In this document: positions 1 through 8,820 of the stretch, piece by piece | Layout: the number at the start of each line of letters is the position of its first letter | How positions within the stretch are numbered: position 1 is the first letter of the stretch | NCBI RefSeq assembly: GCF_003129565.1 | Contig: NZ_QETF01000011.1 | Location: 1-64,000, forward strand | Reading direction: 5' to 3' | Length of the DNA: 64,000 bases | Source: Salibaculum griseiflavum | GTDB taxonomy: Bacteria > Pseudomonadota > Alphaproteobacteria > Rhodobacterales > Rhodobacteraceae | Made by a program: the position numbers and the translations under genes | The notes under the pieces: generated by a model | Told to the model about the DNA's origin: nothing | Seen by the model: only the letters and a program-made list of their open reading frames with translations | Databases searched by the model: none

Positions 1-60
1 GGGGAAGAAGGGCTCAAGACGCGCCATCTGCGCCTCCGTCAGCCAGAAAAGATCAGACAT
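1..60 (-). CDS. IS5-family transposase, N-terminal fragment
   Basis: Only the first 20 codons are in the window, starting at an ATG at 60-58. The visible peptide contains WLTEAQMARLEPFFP, which is the typical N-terminus of IS5-family DDE transposases (helix-turn-helix region). The catalytic domain would lie to the left of the window, so neither intactness nor activity can be judged. The identification rests on recognising this N-terminal signature and on the inverted-repeat-like terminus just upstream. Confidence 0.7.
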   Translation of the reverse strand, partial: MSDLFWLTEAQMARLEPFFP

Positions 61-124
61 GGTCACCGCTCGTTTTTCGAACCGTGAATCACGCCGAAAT
101 GCGGAAATCAATGGGTCCTGACCC
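1..124 (-). mobile_element. End of an IS5-family insertion sequence (cut by window edge)
   Basis: The element runs off the left edge. Read on the minus strand, it ends near 113-124 in a near-palindromic terminus (GGGTCAGGACCC), directly followed outward by CTAG (124-127). That tetranucleotide fits the CTAR-type target duplication known for the IS5 subgroup. The transposase start codon lies about 64 bp inside this end, a normal distance for the family. The other end is outside the window, so whether the copy is complete is unknown. Confidence 0.65.
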
Positions 125-389
125 TAGAAAGACTACCAGATGAAAACACAAAAACTGCTGCATGATCGCACCTTTCCCCATCAAGCGATAGGGCCAGCTG
201 GGCAGTCATGGCCGACCGCTGTGTTGCGGCAACATTTTGGATGACCGAGCAACTGTGACACCAGCGCTCCAACAGGGTGAACCTCCCCCTTCGCATCCTT
301 CGACCTTCCATGTCGGCTAGCCTCTTTCCCGTGCCGGCAAATCCGTGCATAAGCGCCGGCATCAAGAAACCTTTGCAAGGACCAGACCG
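125..389. other. Intergenic region between IS end and serS
   Basis: About 265 bp without a convincing gene. It contains a 6-bp inverted repeat, GCCGGC at 333-338 and 355-360, shortly before serS, which could form a weak hairpin in the leader. No clear promoter hexamers or T-box-like structure were seen. Confidence 0.4.
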
Positions 390-1682
390 ATGCACGATAT
401 TCGCGCGATCCGAGAGAACCCCGCCGCTTTCGATGCGGCCCTGTCTCGTCGTGGGGTTGCGCCGGTCTCTTCCGAAATCCTCGCCATCGACGAGGCGCGC
501 CGGGCCAAGATCCTGGAAGCCGAAACCGCCCAGGCCGAGGCCAATGCCGCGGCCAAGGCGATCGGCGCGGCCAAGGCTGCCGGCAATGAGGACGAATTCA
601 ATCGCCTGCGCGCGGAAGTCTCTGAGAAGAAAGCCGATATCGCCCGCCTTCAGGACGAGGCCAAGGCCGAGGATGCCCGCCTGCACGACCTGCTCATGGG
701 GCTGCCCAACCTTCCTCATGACGACGTGCCCGAGGGCGAGGACGAAGACGACAATGTCGAGATCCGCCGCTGGGGCACGCCGCGTGAATTCGACTTCGCC
801 CCGGTCGAGCATTTCGAAATTCCCGCCGCCAAACCCGGCATGGATTTCGAGACCGCCGCCAAGCTGTCAGGCAGCCGTTTCGTGCTCCTGTCGGGGGCGA
901 TGGCCCGCCTGCACCGGGCGCTTGCGCAATTCATGCTGGATTTCCATGTTGAAAATCATGGCCTTGCGGAAACCATCACGCCCGTCCTTGTGCGAGACGA
1001 GATGATGTATGGCACCGGGCAATTGCCCAAGTTCGGCGAGGACAGCTACAAGACCACCAATGGCTGGTGGCTGATCCCGACCGCCGAGGTGACGCTGACC
1101 AATATCGTCAACGGCGACACGGTCGAGGCCGCCACCCTGCCCCGCCGCTATGTCGCGCACACCCAGTGTTTCCGCTCCGAGGCGGGCAGCGCGGGCCGCG
1201 ATACCTCGGGCATGCTGCGCCAGCACCAGTTCGAGAAGGTCGAGATGGTCTCGGTCACGCATCCCGACGAGAGCGAGGCCGAGCACCAGCGCATGACCGA
1301 CTGCGCCGAGGCGATCCTGCAAGCGCTGGAGCTGCCCTATCGGACGGTCGTGCTCTGCACCGGGGACATGGGCGCCGGCGCGCGCCGCACCCATGACATC
1401 GAGGTCTGGTTGCCAGGGCAGAACACCTATCGCGAGATCAGTTCCGTATCCACATGTGGCGACTACCAGGCGCGGCGCATGAATGCCCGCTTCAAGCCCG
1501 AGGGCGGCGGCAAGCCGCAATTCGTCCATACACTGAACGGGTCGGGTCTGGCCGTGGGCCGCGCGTTGATCGCGGTGCTGGAAAACGGCCAACAGGCCGA
1601 TGGCTCGGTCACCCTGCCCACCGCCCTGCACCCCTATCTGCGCGGCAAGACGGGCATCGCTGCCGACGGCTCACTGGTCTAG
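390..1682 (+). CDS. serS: Serine--tRNA ligase
   Basis: Cytoplasmic class II aminoacyl-tRNA synthetase that charges tRNA(Ser) and tRNA(Sec) with serine. The 430-residue length is normal. Residues 1-105 form the long antiparallel coiled-coil arm that binds the tRNA variable arm, rich in Ala, Glu and Lys heptads. The catalytic core shows the TAEV serine-binding loop, motif 2 ([13 protein letters not shown]) and motif 3 ([12 protein letters not shown]). I chose the ATG at 390 because [11 protein letters not shown] is the usual SerRS start; an in-frame ATG 45 bp upstream would add a non-conserved extension. The stop overlaps the 3' end of the convergent DUF2235 gene by 12 bp. Confidence 0.97.
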   Translation: MHDIRAIRENPAAFDAALSRRGVAPVSSEILAIDEARRAKILEAETAQAEANAAAKAIGAAKAAGNEDEFNRLRAEVSEKKADIARLQDEAKAEDARLHDLLMGLPNLPHDDVPEGEDEDDNVEIRRWGTPREFDFAPVEHFEIPAAKPGMDFETAAKLSGSRFVLLSGAMARLHRALAQFMLDFHVENHGLAETITPVLVRDEMMYGTGQLPKFGEDSYKTTNGWWLIPTAEVTLTNIVNGDTVEAATLPRRYVAHTQCFRSEAGSAGRDTSGMLRQHQFEKVEMVSVTHPDESEAEHQRMTDCAEAILQALELPYRTVVLCTGDMGAGARRTHDIEVWLPGQNTYREISSVSTCGDYQARRMNARFKPEGGGKPQFVHTLNGSGLAVGRALIAVLENGQQADGSVTLPTALHPYLRGKTGIAADGSLV

Positions 1683-2756
1683 GTTTTCAAGGCTGCCCGG
1701 CCGATAGGCCGGGTCGCCCGCCAGCCTTTGCTCTACGCTCGCATGAAGCTGGTCCCGGCTGTCCGGCCCATCGCGCCATGCCCGAAAGAAACGACCATCG
1801 GGCCGCTCATACGGGAAGAGCGGGTCGGGGTCGCAGGTTGGCAGGGCGTCTTCCTCAAGCAAGGCAAGCCGCCCCGCCCCGCGAAACACCCAATCCTGGG
1901 CCAGCGCGGCCAGCGGTTGTTCGCTGCCCGACCCGCCGACGGTGCCGTGATGGCCCACGAACCAGAGCTGCTGGTAAGGTCTGAGTGGCCCGGTCCGCCC
2001 CTCGTTCAGGCCCTCCGCCCCGTCGAGGTTGTTCCATAGCGCGGGACGATAGAATTTGCGGGTCTCGTCCAGCGCGACCGCATGGCGCGCGCTTCTGACA
2101 AGGCTGGACAAGACCATGTCGTGGAACCGGTAGCGCAGGTTCCACAAGGCCGCCACGGGCCCCAGCACCGCCACCGGGATGCCCCTGGCGCCCACCGTAT
2201 CCCAGACCCCCATATAGGCGATATCCACGATCGGCACGTCCCGGCCCCGCGCCTCGACCTCCTTTTTCGAGGTCGCATAACGCGGCGACATGCGCACACG
2301 TTCTTCCCGGATATGGTCGGCATCCGGATGGTTTCGCTCGCCGCGCTTGCGATAAAGCTTGAAGGCGGCATTGATGCTTTCGGGGCTGGTATCCTCGACG
2401 ATGCCGCATTTGCGGATCATCCCTGCGACCGACCGCGCCGTGTAGGCCCCACGGGAAAAGCCAAAGAGGTAAATCTCGGGGTTTTCGGTGAACTTGTGCG
2501 CCTCGGCGATGAACTGGTAGGCGCGCTTGACCTTGCCATCCAGGCCCCAGCCGAACGCCCCGCCGCCCCATTTGTTCAAGAACCGCTGAACGGGCCCATC
2601 GAACTCGCGTTCCGTTCCAACGCCGGGGAAATAGGCCACCAGCTGATCACGGGCGGCCTGGTTGACCAGGGCATCGCGGAGCTTGACCACGTGGGTCGGC
2701 TCGGCCAACTTTGGCGAATTCCAGGTTCCGTCGCACAATACGACTATCCGGGTCAT
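1671..2756 (-). CDS. DUF2235 alpha/beta-hydrolase domain protein
   Basis: A 361-residue protein of the DUF2235 family (T6SS Tle1-type phospholipase fold). The N-terminus carries the conserved motif VVLCDGTWN, and the nucleophile elbow [10 protein letters not shown] supplies the catalytic Ser in a G-x-S-x-G context. No signal peptide or membrane segment is evident, so it is probably cytosolic. A good GGAGG ribosome binding site precedes the ATG. Some family members are toxic lipases exported by type VI secretion, but no T6SS or immunity gene lies nearby, and the stand-alone form is common in alphaproteobacteria with unknown substrate. Function beyond hydrolase is inference. Confidence 0.85.
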   Translation of the reverse strand: MTRIVVLCDGTWNSPKLAEPTHVVKLRDALVNQAARDQLVAYFPGVGTEREFDGPVQRFLNKWGGGAFGWGLDGKVKRAYQFIAEAHKFTENPEIYLFGFSRGAYTARSVAGMIRKCGIVEDTSPESINAAFKLYRKRGERNHPDADHIREERVRMSPRYATSKKEVEARGRDVPIVDIAYMGVWDTVGARGIPVAVLGPVAALWNLRYRFHDMVLSSLVRSARHAVALDETRKFYRPALWNNLDGAEGLNEGRTGPLRPYQQLWFVGHHGTVGGSGSEQPLAALAQDWVFRGAGRLALLEEDALPTCDPDPLFPYERPDGRFFRAWRDGPDSRDQLHASVEQRLAGDPAYRPGSLENLDQ

Positions 2757-2867
2757 GACGACCTCCAGAGGTTGACGTTACGGAACCATCATCAGCGTGG
2801 CACGTTTTGCGTCAAGTAGGCCTAACCTGACCTGATCCACCCTGCCCGACAGACCCGTAGAAATGAT

Positions 2868-3581
2868 ATGAAACACGCAAGCGCTGCCCTGACCCTTCTT
2901 CTGACCCTGACCTTCGTGCTGTCGCCTCTGGTCACCGATCCATTCTCAGGTTTTCGGGCCGATCAACTGCCCAACCCCCAAATCGACCCGCCGGTGCAGC
3001 CGGCCGGCTATGCCTTTGCCATCTGGGGGCTGATCTATTCCTGGCTGACAGTTTCGGCGCTTTTCGGCTTGTGGAAACGGGCGGACGATCCCGGTTGGAA
3101 CCGGATGCGCGCGCCGCTTCTGGTCAGCCTTGCCATCGGGACGCCCTGGCTGTGGATCGCCAACCAAAGCGCCATCTGGGCCACGATCACCATCTTCGCC
3201 ATGGCAATCGCGGCCATCGCCGCCGCCCGGCGCAGCCCAGCCCATGACCGTTGGCTGGCCCATGCCCCCGTGGCCATCTATGCTGGCTGGCTTACGGCGG
3301 CCTCTTTCGTGTCACTGGGGAGCACGGCGGCGGGTTATGGCCTGATGACCGGCCCGATGGGCTGGGCCTACCTGGGCATTGCCGGGGCCACGCTCAGCGC
3401 AATCGCGGTCCTGTTCGGCCTGCGCTGGCGGCTGGAATATTCGCTGACGCTGGCCTGGGCCCTGACCGGGATCATCGTGGCCAATGGCAGCCAGGCACTG
3501 GCCGTCAGCCTGACCGCCGCCATTGCCATTGCTCTGGTCGCCGGTGTCAGCGCGCTACAGGCGCGGGCCTCTCCGGGTTGA
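2868..3581 (+). CDS. TspO/MBR-like integral membrane protein
   Basis: A 237-residue, very hydrophobic protein with about six to seven predicted membrane helices and a cleavable-looking or anchor helix at residues 5-22. The motif PAGYAFAIWGLIYSWL resembles the P-x-x-x-F-x-x-x-W pattern of TspO/MBR (tryptophan-rich sensory) proteins, which bind porphyrins and are known in Rhodobacter as regulators of photosynthesis genes. It is longer than classical TspO (about 160 residues), so it belongs to an extended branch at best. It is divergent from the DUF2235 gene. Ligand and role are not visible from sequence. Confidence 0.6.
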   Translation: MKHASAALTLLLTLTFVLSPLVTDPFSGFRADQLPNPQIDPPVQPAGYAFAIWGLIYSWLTVSALFGLWKRADDPGWNRMRAPLLVSLAIGTPWLWIANQSAIWATITIFAMAIAAIAAARRSPAHDRWLAHAPVAIYAGWLTAASFVSLGSTAAGYGLMTGPMGWAYLGIAGATLSAIAVLFGLRWRLEYSLTLAWALTGIIVANGSQALAVSLTAAIAIALVAGVSALQARASPG

Positions 3582-3676
3582 TAAGACCGAAGAAGCCCGC
3601 CAAGGCGCAGCCTGCACCCGGTTGGCTCGGCGTCTTCACCGCAGAAGGCGGGCGGTTGCGCTAGATCGGGTGACGC

Positions 3677-5146
3677 CTAGTTGTCGGCGGGGCCTTTGCC
3701 CAGATGCTTGCGCAGCCGCGACGGGGTCGACTTCTTGCGGTTCTTGTAGGGGTTCTTGTCCGCCTGCGACCGCATGGTCAGGCGGATCGGCGTGCCCGGC
3801 ATGTCGAAATCTTCGCGCAGGCCGTTGACCAGGTAACGCGTATAGCTTTCCGACAGTTTCTCGGGGTTGGAACACATCACGACAAAGCCCGGCGGCCGGG
3901 TCTTCACTTGTGTCATGTAACGCAGCTTGATGCGCCGCCCGCCCGGTGCGGGGGGCGGGTGCGCCTCCATCATGCCGGTCAGCCAGCGGTTCAGCTGTGC
4001 CGTGCTGACCCGGCGGTTCCAGACTTCGTAGGCCCGCAGAACGGCATCGTGCAGCCTGTCCAGACCACGGCCCGTCTTGGCCGAAACGGTAATCAGCGGC
4101 GCGCCCCGCAGCTGTGGCAGAAGCCGATCGAACGCCTCCTTGAGGCCCTTCAACTTGGCCTGCTTGTCCTCCTCGATATCCCACTTGTTGACAGCGACGA
4201 CCACCGCGCGCCCCTCGCGCTCGGCCAGGTCGGCAATGCGCAGGTCCTGCTGCTCGAAGGGAATCTGGGCGTCCAGCAGCACGATCACGACCTCGGCGAA
4301 CTTGACGGCCCGCAGCCCGTCGGAAACCGACAGCTTCTCGACCTTGTCCTGCACCTTGGCACGTTTGCGCATGCCCGCGGTGTCGAACAGGCGCACCGGC
4401 GTGCCGCCCCATTCCATCCGCACGGAAATCGAGTCGCGCGTGATCCCTGCCTCGGGGCCGGTCAACAAGCGGTCCTCGCCCAGGATCTTGTTGATCAACG
4501 TGGACTTGCCCGCGTTCGGGCGCCCTACAACGGCGACCTGCAAGGGCTTTTCGGGCGTCGGCATCCGCAGGGTGTCGGCGTCTTCGGCATCAGCCTCCTC
4601 GTCGATCGCGACATCCGTGTCCGGCGCATCGCGTGCCGCGCGTTCGGCGAATTCATCGGCCAGCGGCTGAAGGATCGCGAGAAGCTCACCCATGCCCTCG
4701 CCATGCTCTGCCGACAGGCGCAGAGGCTCGCCCAGCCCCAGCGCATAGGCCTCAAGGACCCCGGCATCGGCGGCGCGCCCCTCACCCTTGTTGGCCCCCA
4801 GGATGACGTGGGCATTCTTGCGGCGCAGGATATCGGCAAAGACCTCGTCGGTCGGGGTCACGCCCTGGCGCGCGTCGATCAGGAACAGGCAGATATCGGC
4901 CATTTCCACCGCGCGTTCGGTCAGCCGCCGCATCCGGCCCTGAAGGCTGTCATCGGTGGCGTCTTCCAACCCCGCCGTATCGATCACCGTAAAACGCAGA
5001 TCCCCGAGCCGCGCCTCACCCTCGCGCAGGTCGCGGGTCACGCCGGGCTGGTCATCGACCAGCGCCAGCCGCTTGCCCACCAGGCGGTTGAACAGGGTGG
5101 ATTTGCCCACATTCGGGCGGCCCACGATGGCGAGAGTGAAGCTCAT
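3677..5146 (-). CDS. der: Ribosome biogenesis GTPase Der (EngA)
   Basis: Tandem-GTPase protein needed for 50S subunit maturation. The 489 residues contain two complete G domains: the first starts with [12 protein letters not shown] near residue 9, the second with [12 protein letters not shown] near residue 210, each with DTAG and NK-D type motifs. A KH-like C-terminal domain follows. The linker between the G domains is acidic ([10 protein letters not shown]). It is the third gene of a minus-strand yfgM-bamB-der run, with 46 bp separating it from bamB, the same order as in gammaproteobacteria. Confidence 0.97.
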   Translation of the reverse strand: MSFTLAIVGRPNVGKSTLFNRLVGKRLALVDDQPGVTRDLREGEARLGDLRFTVIDTAGLEDATDDSLQGRMRRLTERAVEMADICLFLIDARQGVTPTDEVFADILRRKNAHVILGANKGEGRAADAGVLEAYALGLGEPLRLSAEHGEGMGELLAILQPLADEFAERAARDAPDTDVAIDEEADAEDADTLRMPTPEKPLQVAVVGRPNAGKSTLINKILGEDRLLTGPEAGITRDSISVRMEWGGTPVRLFDTAGMRKRAKVQDKVEKLSVSDGLRAVKFAEVVIVLLDAQIPFEQQDLRIADLAEREGRAVVVAVNKWDIEEDKQAKLKGLKEAFDRLLPQLRGAPLITVSAKTGRGLDRLHDAVLRAYEVWNRRVSTAQLNRWLTGMMEAHPPPAPGGRRIKLRYMTQVKTRPPGFVVMCSNPEKLSESYTRYLVNGLREDFDMPGTPIRLTMRSQADKNPYKNRKKSTPSRLRKHLGKGPADN

Positions 5147-5192
5147 GACAATGTCCTATCGGATCAGAGCCGCCCGATACACCCTTTGGCCG

Positions 5193-6512
5193 TCAACGAA
5201 AAGCCAGCAATTGCCCCCGCTTGGACAGGACGTAAAGGGTGCCGTCCGCGACCACGGGGTTCGAGGTCGCCCCGCCGCGGATCTCCAGCGTTCCGATCAG
5301 GCTGCCATCGACAGGGTCGAATTGCCGGATCAGCCCATCAGAAGACGCGACGATCAGGCGGCCGCCAGCCAGAACGGGTCCGTAATGCTCGTACCGGGTG
5401 CTCTGACGACGTTCGCGGCGCTCCACGAATCCGGGCAGTTCCACGCGCCAGATCGTGCTGCCATCGGTGGCATCGAGGCGCAGCACCTCGCCCAGGTCGT
5501 TGACCATGAAGACCGACCCGCCCACCGGCCAGACCGGCCCCACGGCGCCTTCGGTCACGGTCCAGATACGATCGCCATCGGCCAGTCTGAGGGCGGCAAG
5601 CCGCCCCGAAAGATTGCCGACATAGACCCGGTCGCCGTCGATCACCGGATCACCTGCAAGGTCCGAAATGGTCGAAGCCGCCTGTCCGGGCCGTTGCCCC
5701 GTTACATTCGAGGCCCAGCGTCGCAGCCCTCCCTGCGGGAACGCGGCCATGACCTCGCCGGTCGGGAAAGGAAAGACGGCGATGTCGGGCGTCACCGCCG
5801 CCCCGGCGCCACCCGCGAAATTCGCGGTGGGCGGTGTGCCCGAAAGCGTCCACCGGACACGGCCGGTTTCCATATCCACGGCCCAGGCGCGGCTGTCTCG
5901 GGCGACCACATAGGCCAGCCCGTTGCGGATCGTGGGCGCCGAGGTGCCGGGTGCATCCAGATCCTGCACCCAAAGCTCGGTGCCGCTCGCCGCGTCCAGC
6001 GCCACCAGTTCCCCGAACCCCGTGTTTACCAGCACGGTGGCCCCGTCGCTGGCCAGACCGCCACCGGACGCATCCCGCAGGTTGTCCGAAGCCGGGGCCA
6101 GGCTGCGGGACCAGAGCGTTTCACCGGCGGTGCTCGTCGCCACGACCTGGCTGCGGGCATCAAGCGTGAAGACACGACCGGCCGCCACGACCGGATCGGC
6201 GGTGATCCGGTGCCGACGGCTGTCGCCATCGCCGATATTGACGGCAAAGGCCGGGGCCAGCGCGGCGGGCAGCGCGGGATGGGTTATCGCGTGTTCCGGC
6301 CCCCCATTACGATGGGTCCAGTCGCTGTTCCGGGCCATGTCAGGCAGGGAAATCGGGCGTGCTTCGTTCGGCGTGGCCACCACCGGCTGCGGGTCGCCGT
6401 CGAGGTCGGCACGAATATCCAGACGTTCGCCGGACAGGATAACGTCCTGGCCGCCACAGGCAGACAGGACACCAAGGGCCAGCAGCCCCGCCAGAAGTGA
6501 TTTACCAGTCAC
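5193..6512 (-). CDS. bamB: Outer membrane assembly lipoprotein BamB-like (PQQ-repeat beta-propeller)
   Basis: 439-residue lipoprotein with a lipobox (LGVLSAC, Cys near residue 19) followed by PQQ-like beta-propeller blades with repeated A-x-D-x-x-x-G-x-x-x-W units. By family knowledge BamB is a periplasmic scaffold of the BAM complex that inserts beta-barrel proteins into the outer membrane. I start it at the GTG at 6512, which has an AGGGGGAAGA ribosome binding site and puts the signal peptide at the N-terminus; the in-frame ATG at 6608 would add 32 arginine-rich residues and overlap yfgM. The location between yfgM and der supports the BamB assignment. Confidence 0.88.
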   Translation of the reverse strand: MTGKSLLAGLLALGVLSACGGQDVILSGERLDIRADLDGDPQPVVATPNEARPISLPDMARNSDWTHRNGGPEHAITHPALPAALAPAFAVNIGDGDSRRHRITADPVVAAGRVFTLDARSQVVATSTAGETLWSRSLAPASDNLRDASGGGLASDGATVLVNTGFGELVALDAASGTELWVQDLDAPGTSAPTIRNGLAYVVARDSRAWAVDMETGRVRWTLSGTPPTANFAGGAGAAVTPDIAVFPFPTGEVMAAFPQGGLRRWASNVTGQRPGQAASTISDLAGDPVIDGDRVYVGNLSGRLAALRLADGDRIWTVTEGAVGPVWPVGGSVFMVNDLGEVLRLDATDGSTIWRVELPGFVERRERRQSTRYEHYGPVLAGGRLIVASSDGLIRQFDPVDGSLIGTLEIRGGATSNPVVADGTLYVLSKRGQLLAFR

Positions 6513-6555
6513 GCTCTTCCCCCTGTCCCGGTTTCGCGGTCGGTTCCTCGCACGG

Positions 6556-7227
6556 TCATTGCCCGCCGGGCAGCGCCAGATCGCCGATCTCGCCCCCAAG
6601 AGCCACAATCATCTGCAGCGCGCGATCACGCAAGCCCCGCGTTGCCTCGGCATCGACGGCGATGGCGCCGAACTGGTCGATCGCGGCCTGGCTGTTGCCC
6701 TGCTCCACGTCCAAAAGCGCCAGTTGCTCCAGTGCCACCATGCGGAACGGCGCCCCGGGCTGTGCCAGCCCGGACAGCGCCGCACGGCGGCTGTCGATAT
6801 CCTGGGCGCCGCCGTCGATCATCGCGGCTTTCAATGCGGCGAGGTCGCGGTAGACCGGCGGCACATCGGAATCCGCCGACACGGCCCCAAGCGCGTCCAG
6901 CGCACCCTGTAGATCGCCGGCCTCCTGCAGGTCGGCCGCGGCCAGCAGGTTGTTCACCGCCAGAGCCGCACCCTCGGTCTCGATTTCGAGCAAGGCCTCG
7001 GCGCGGGCTTCCGGGGCGTCCTGCTGGATCGCGGCCAGCATCGCGTCGCCCCGCGCCTGAGCCTCTGCCCGGCTCTGGGCCTTGCGCCATTCGTTCCACG
7101 CCGTGCCGCCGACCAGCAGAAGCACGACAAGCACGGCGATCCAGCCATAGCGCCGAAGATACTGGAACAACTGGTCGCGGCGGACCTCTTCGGTCACTTC
7201 GTCGATGAAACTGTCGGTGTTGCTCAT
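6556..7227 (-). CDS. YfgM/TPR-like membrane-anchored protein
   Basis: 223-residue protein with a short cytosolic N-terminus, one membrane helix at about residues 27-44 (WIAVLVVLLLVGGTAW) and a periplasmic alanine-rich helical domain of the DUF2133/TPR type. Its E. coli counterpart YfgM is an inner-membrane ancillary factor of the Sec translocon and periplasmic chaperones. The start at 7227 has an AAGAGGGG ribosome binding site and fits the family; an upstream in-frame start would add 26 residues. It is first in the yfgM-bamB-der unit, 43 bp before bamB. Confidence 0.85.
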   Translation of the reverse strand: MSNTDSFIDEVTEEVRRDQLFQYLRRYGWIAVLVVLLLVGGTAWNEWRKAQSRAEAQARGDAMLAAIQQDAPEARAEALLEIETEGAALAVNNLLAAADLQEAGDLQGALDALGAVSADSDVPPVYRDLAALKAAMIDGGAQDIDSRRAALSGLAQPGAPFRMVALEQLALLDVEQGNSQAAIDQFGAIAVDAEATRGLRDRALQMIVALGGEIGDLALPGGQ

Positions 7228-7348
7228 GCACGCCCCTCTTGCCGCCGCGGACGTTGCGCCGCCGCGATTTGGACCCTCATATCGCGAAGCCCCGCCAAGT
7301 GACAAGACCGCCCCGCGCCCGGGTCTTTTCGCATCTGCAGAAGAATGC

Positions 7349-7393
7349 TTGCGGCAAGGGTTGGTTTTTTCTAAACTGAACTGGTCGGTTTAG
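7349..7393 (+). promoter_or_regulatory. Candidate promoter with TetR-type operator for the RND efflux operon
   Basis: A 23-bp imperfect palindrome at 7371-7393 has arms CTAAACTGA and TCGGTTTAG (one mismatch). It overlaps TAAACT (7372-7377), a plausible -10 box 17 bp downstream of TTGCGG (7349-7354). Palindromes of this kind are typical operators of TetR/AcrR repressors controlling RND pumps. No tetR-like gene lies within several kb, so the regulator would be encoded elsewhere. Promoter hexamers are weak matches. Confidence 0.5.
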
Positions 7394-7479
7394 CACATGA
7401 CCGCGTAGAACAAGTAATTTGGAATTCACGTCCTGGATGCCCATCTGCAAAGGGTTCGGACACGAAGGAAAGACCGATC

Positions 7480-8820
7480 ATGCGTTTGATGCCGATCCTC
7501 ACCGCCATCCTGGTGTCTCTGACGCTCTATTTCCTGATCTTCGAGCGCGAAACCGTGCTGGCCATTGCCCAGGTCAACCCGCCCGAGAACGCTGAGGAGG
7601 CTGCCGATGAAACCGGCCCCGCCCCGGTCAGCGTAGTGGTCGAGACCTCGACCGCGCAGTCGGTCGACAGTGCGGTCGTGCTGCGCGGCAGAACCGAGGC
7701 CGCCCGCCAGGTCACGGTCGCCGCCGAAACATCCGGTCAGGTGATTTCCGATCCGATCCGCAAGGGGGCCTTCGTCGAAGCCGGCGACGTGATGTGCGAG
7801 CTTGATCCGGGCACACGGGAAACCAGTCTTGAGGAGGCGCGCGGCCGCTTGCGCGAAGCCAGGGCGCGTTTGCCCGAGGCCCGCGCGCGAATCCCCGAGG
7901 CAGAGGCTGCCCGTGCCGAGGCCGCCGCCCGTCTGGCCGAGGCCAATTCGCGGTTGGTCGAAGCCCGCGCCCGGCTGCGAGAGGCCGAGATCAACCAGAA
8001 TGCCGCGGCGCGGCTGTCAGAGGACGGCTTCGCCTCCGAAACCCGCCTGGCCAATGCAGAAGCGACCCTCGCCTCGGCTCAGGCCGGCGTGACCTCTGCC
8101 GAGGCCGCCGTGGAGGGGGCGCAGGCCCGCATCCGCAGCGCCGAAGCGGGGGTCGAGAGCGCCCAGGCCGGTGTCGAAGGGGCCCGCGCCGGGATCCAGT
8201 CCGCGCAGGCGGCCGTGGCCGCGGCCGAACGCGAGCTCGACAGGCTGACCATCACCGCGCCGTTTTCCGGCCTGCTGGAAAGCGACACGGCCGAACTGGG
8301 CAGCCTGATGCAGCCCGGCGCGCCCTGCGCGATCGTGATACAGCTGGACCCGATCAAGCTGGTCGGCTTCGTGCCGGAAGCCGATGTTTCGAAGGTCGAA
8401 GTCGGGGCCATGGCCGGCGCCCGGTTGACCAGCGGCGAGCAGGTGCGCGGCGAGGTGACGTTCCTGTCCCGCTCGGCCGACGAGAACACCCGCACTTTCC
8501 GCGTCGAGATCGAAGTCGCCAATCCCGATCTGGCGATCCGCGACGGCCAGACCGCCGAGATCCTGATCGCATCGGCGGGTCGGTCCGCACACCTGCTGGC
8601 CGGATCTTCCCTGACGCTGAACGATGACGGTGACATCGGGATTCGGGCCGTGGATCAGGACAACACAGCCCGGTTCATGCCCGTCAGCGTGTTACGCGAC
8701 ACCGTTGACGGCATCTGGGTGACCGGGCTGCCCGAGAGCGTGGATGTGATCGTGGTCGGCCAAGAATACGTGCGCGACGGCGTGCCCGTCGAGCCCACCT
8801 ACCGGGAGGCCAAGGGATGA
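7480..8820 (+). CDS. RND efflux periplasmic adaptor (HlyD/MFP family)
   Basis: 446-residue membrane fusion protein linking an inner-membrane RND pump to a TolC-type outer-membrane channel. An N-terminal membrane anchor (residues 5-21, no lipobox) is followed by a beta-barrel/lipoyl half-motif, then an unusually long alpha-hairpin at about 116-255 made of near-perfect heptads (L-x-E-A-R-A-R in the first helix, A-G-V-x-S-A-x in the second). The second lipoyl half is LDRLTITAPFSGLLE. The stop codon overlaps the ATG of the pump gene (ATGA), indicating coupled translation. No outer-membrane channel gene is present nearby. Confidence 0.93.
   Translation: MRLMPILTAILVSLTLYFLIFERETVLAIAQVNPPENAEEAADETGPAPVSVVVETSTAQSVDSAVVLRGRTEAARQVTVAAETSGQVISDPIRKGAFVEAGDVMCELDPGTRETSLEEARGRLREARARLPEARARIPEAEAARAEAAARLAEANSRLVEARARLREAEINQNAAARLSEDGFASETRLANAEATLASAQAGVTSAEAAVEGAQARIRSAEAGVESAQAGVEGARAGIQSAQAAVAAAERELDRLTITAPFSGLLESDTAELGSLMQPGAPCAIVIQLDPIKLVGFVPEADVSKVEVGAMAGARLTSGEQVRGEVTFLSRSADENTRTFRVEIEVANPDLAIRDGQTAEILIASAGRSAHLLAGSSLTLNDDGDIGIRAVDQDNTARFMPVSVLRDTVDGIWVTGLPESVDVIVVGQEYVRDGVPVEPTYREAKG

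Noticed and set aside
108-812. A 234-codon minus-strand frame between the IS end and serS
   Set aside because: It lies mostly antisense to serS and begins inside the IS end; no domain was visible.
3595-3653. GCCCGCC ... GGCGGGC pairing downstream of the TspO-like gene as a terminator
   Set aside because: The loop would be about 45 nt and no T-run follows, so it is unlikely to act as an intrinsic terminator.
3704-5503. A 599-codon plus-strand frame opposite der
   Set aside because: Der is unambiguous on the other strand; the antisense product has no domain and spans into bamB.
7825-8245. Repetitive GC-rich stretch that at first looked like a tandem DNA repeat
   Set aside because: It encodes the heptads of the adaptor's coiled coil; the repeats are degenerate at the DNA level and explained by protein structure.
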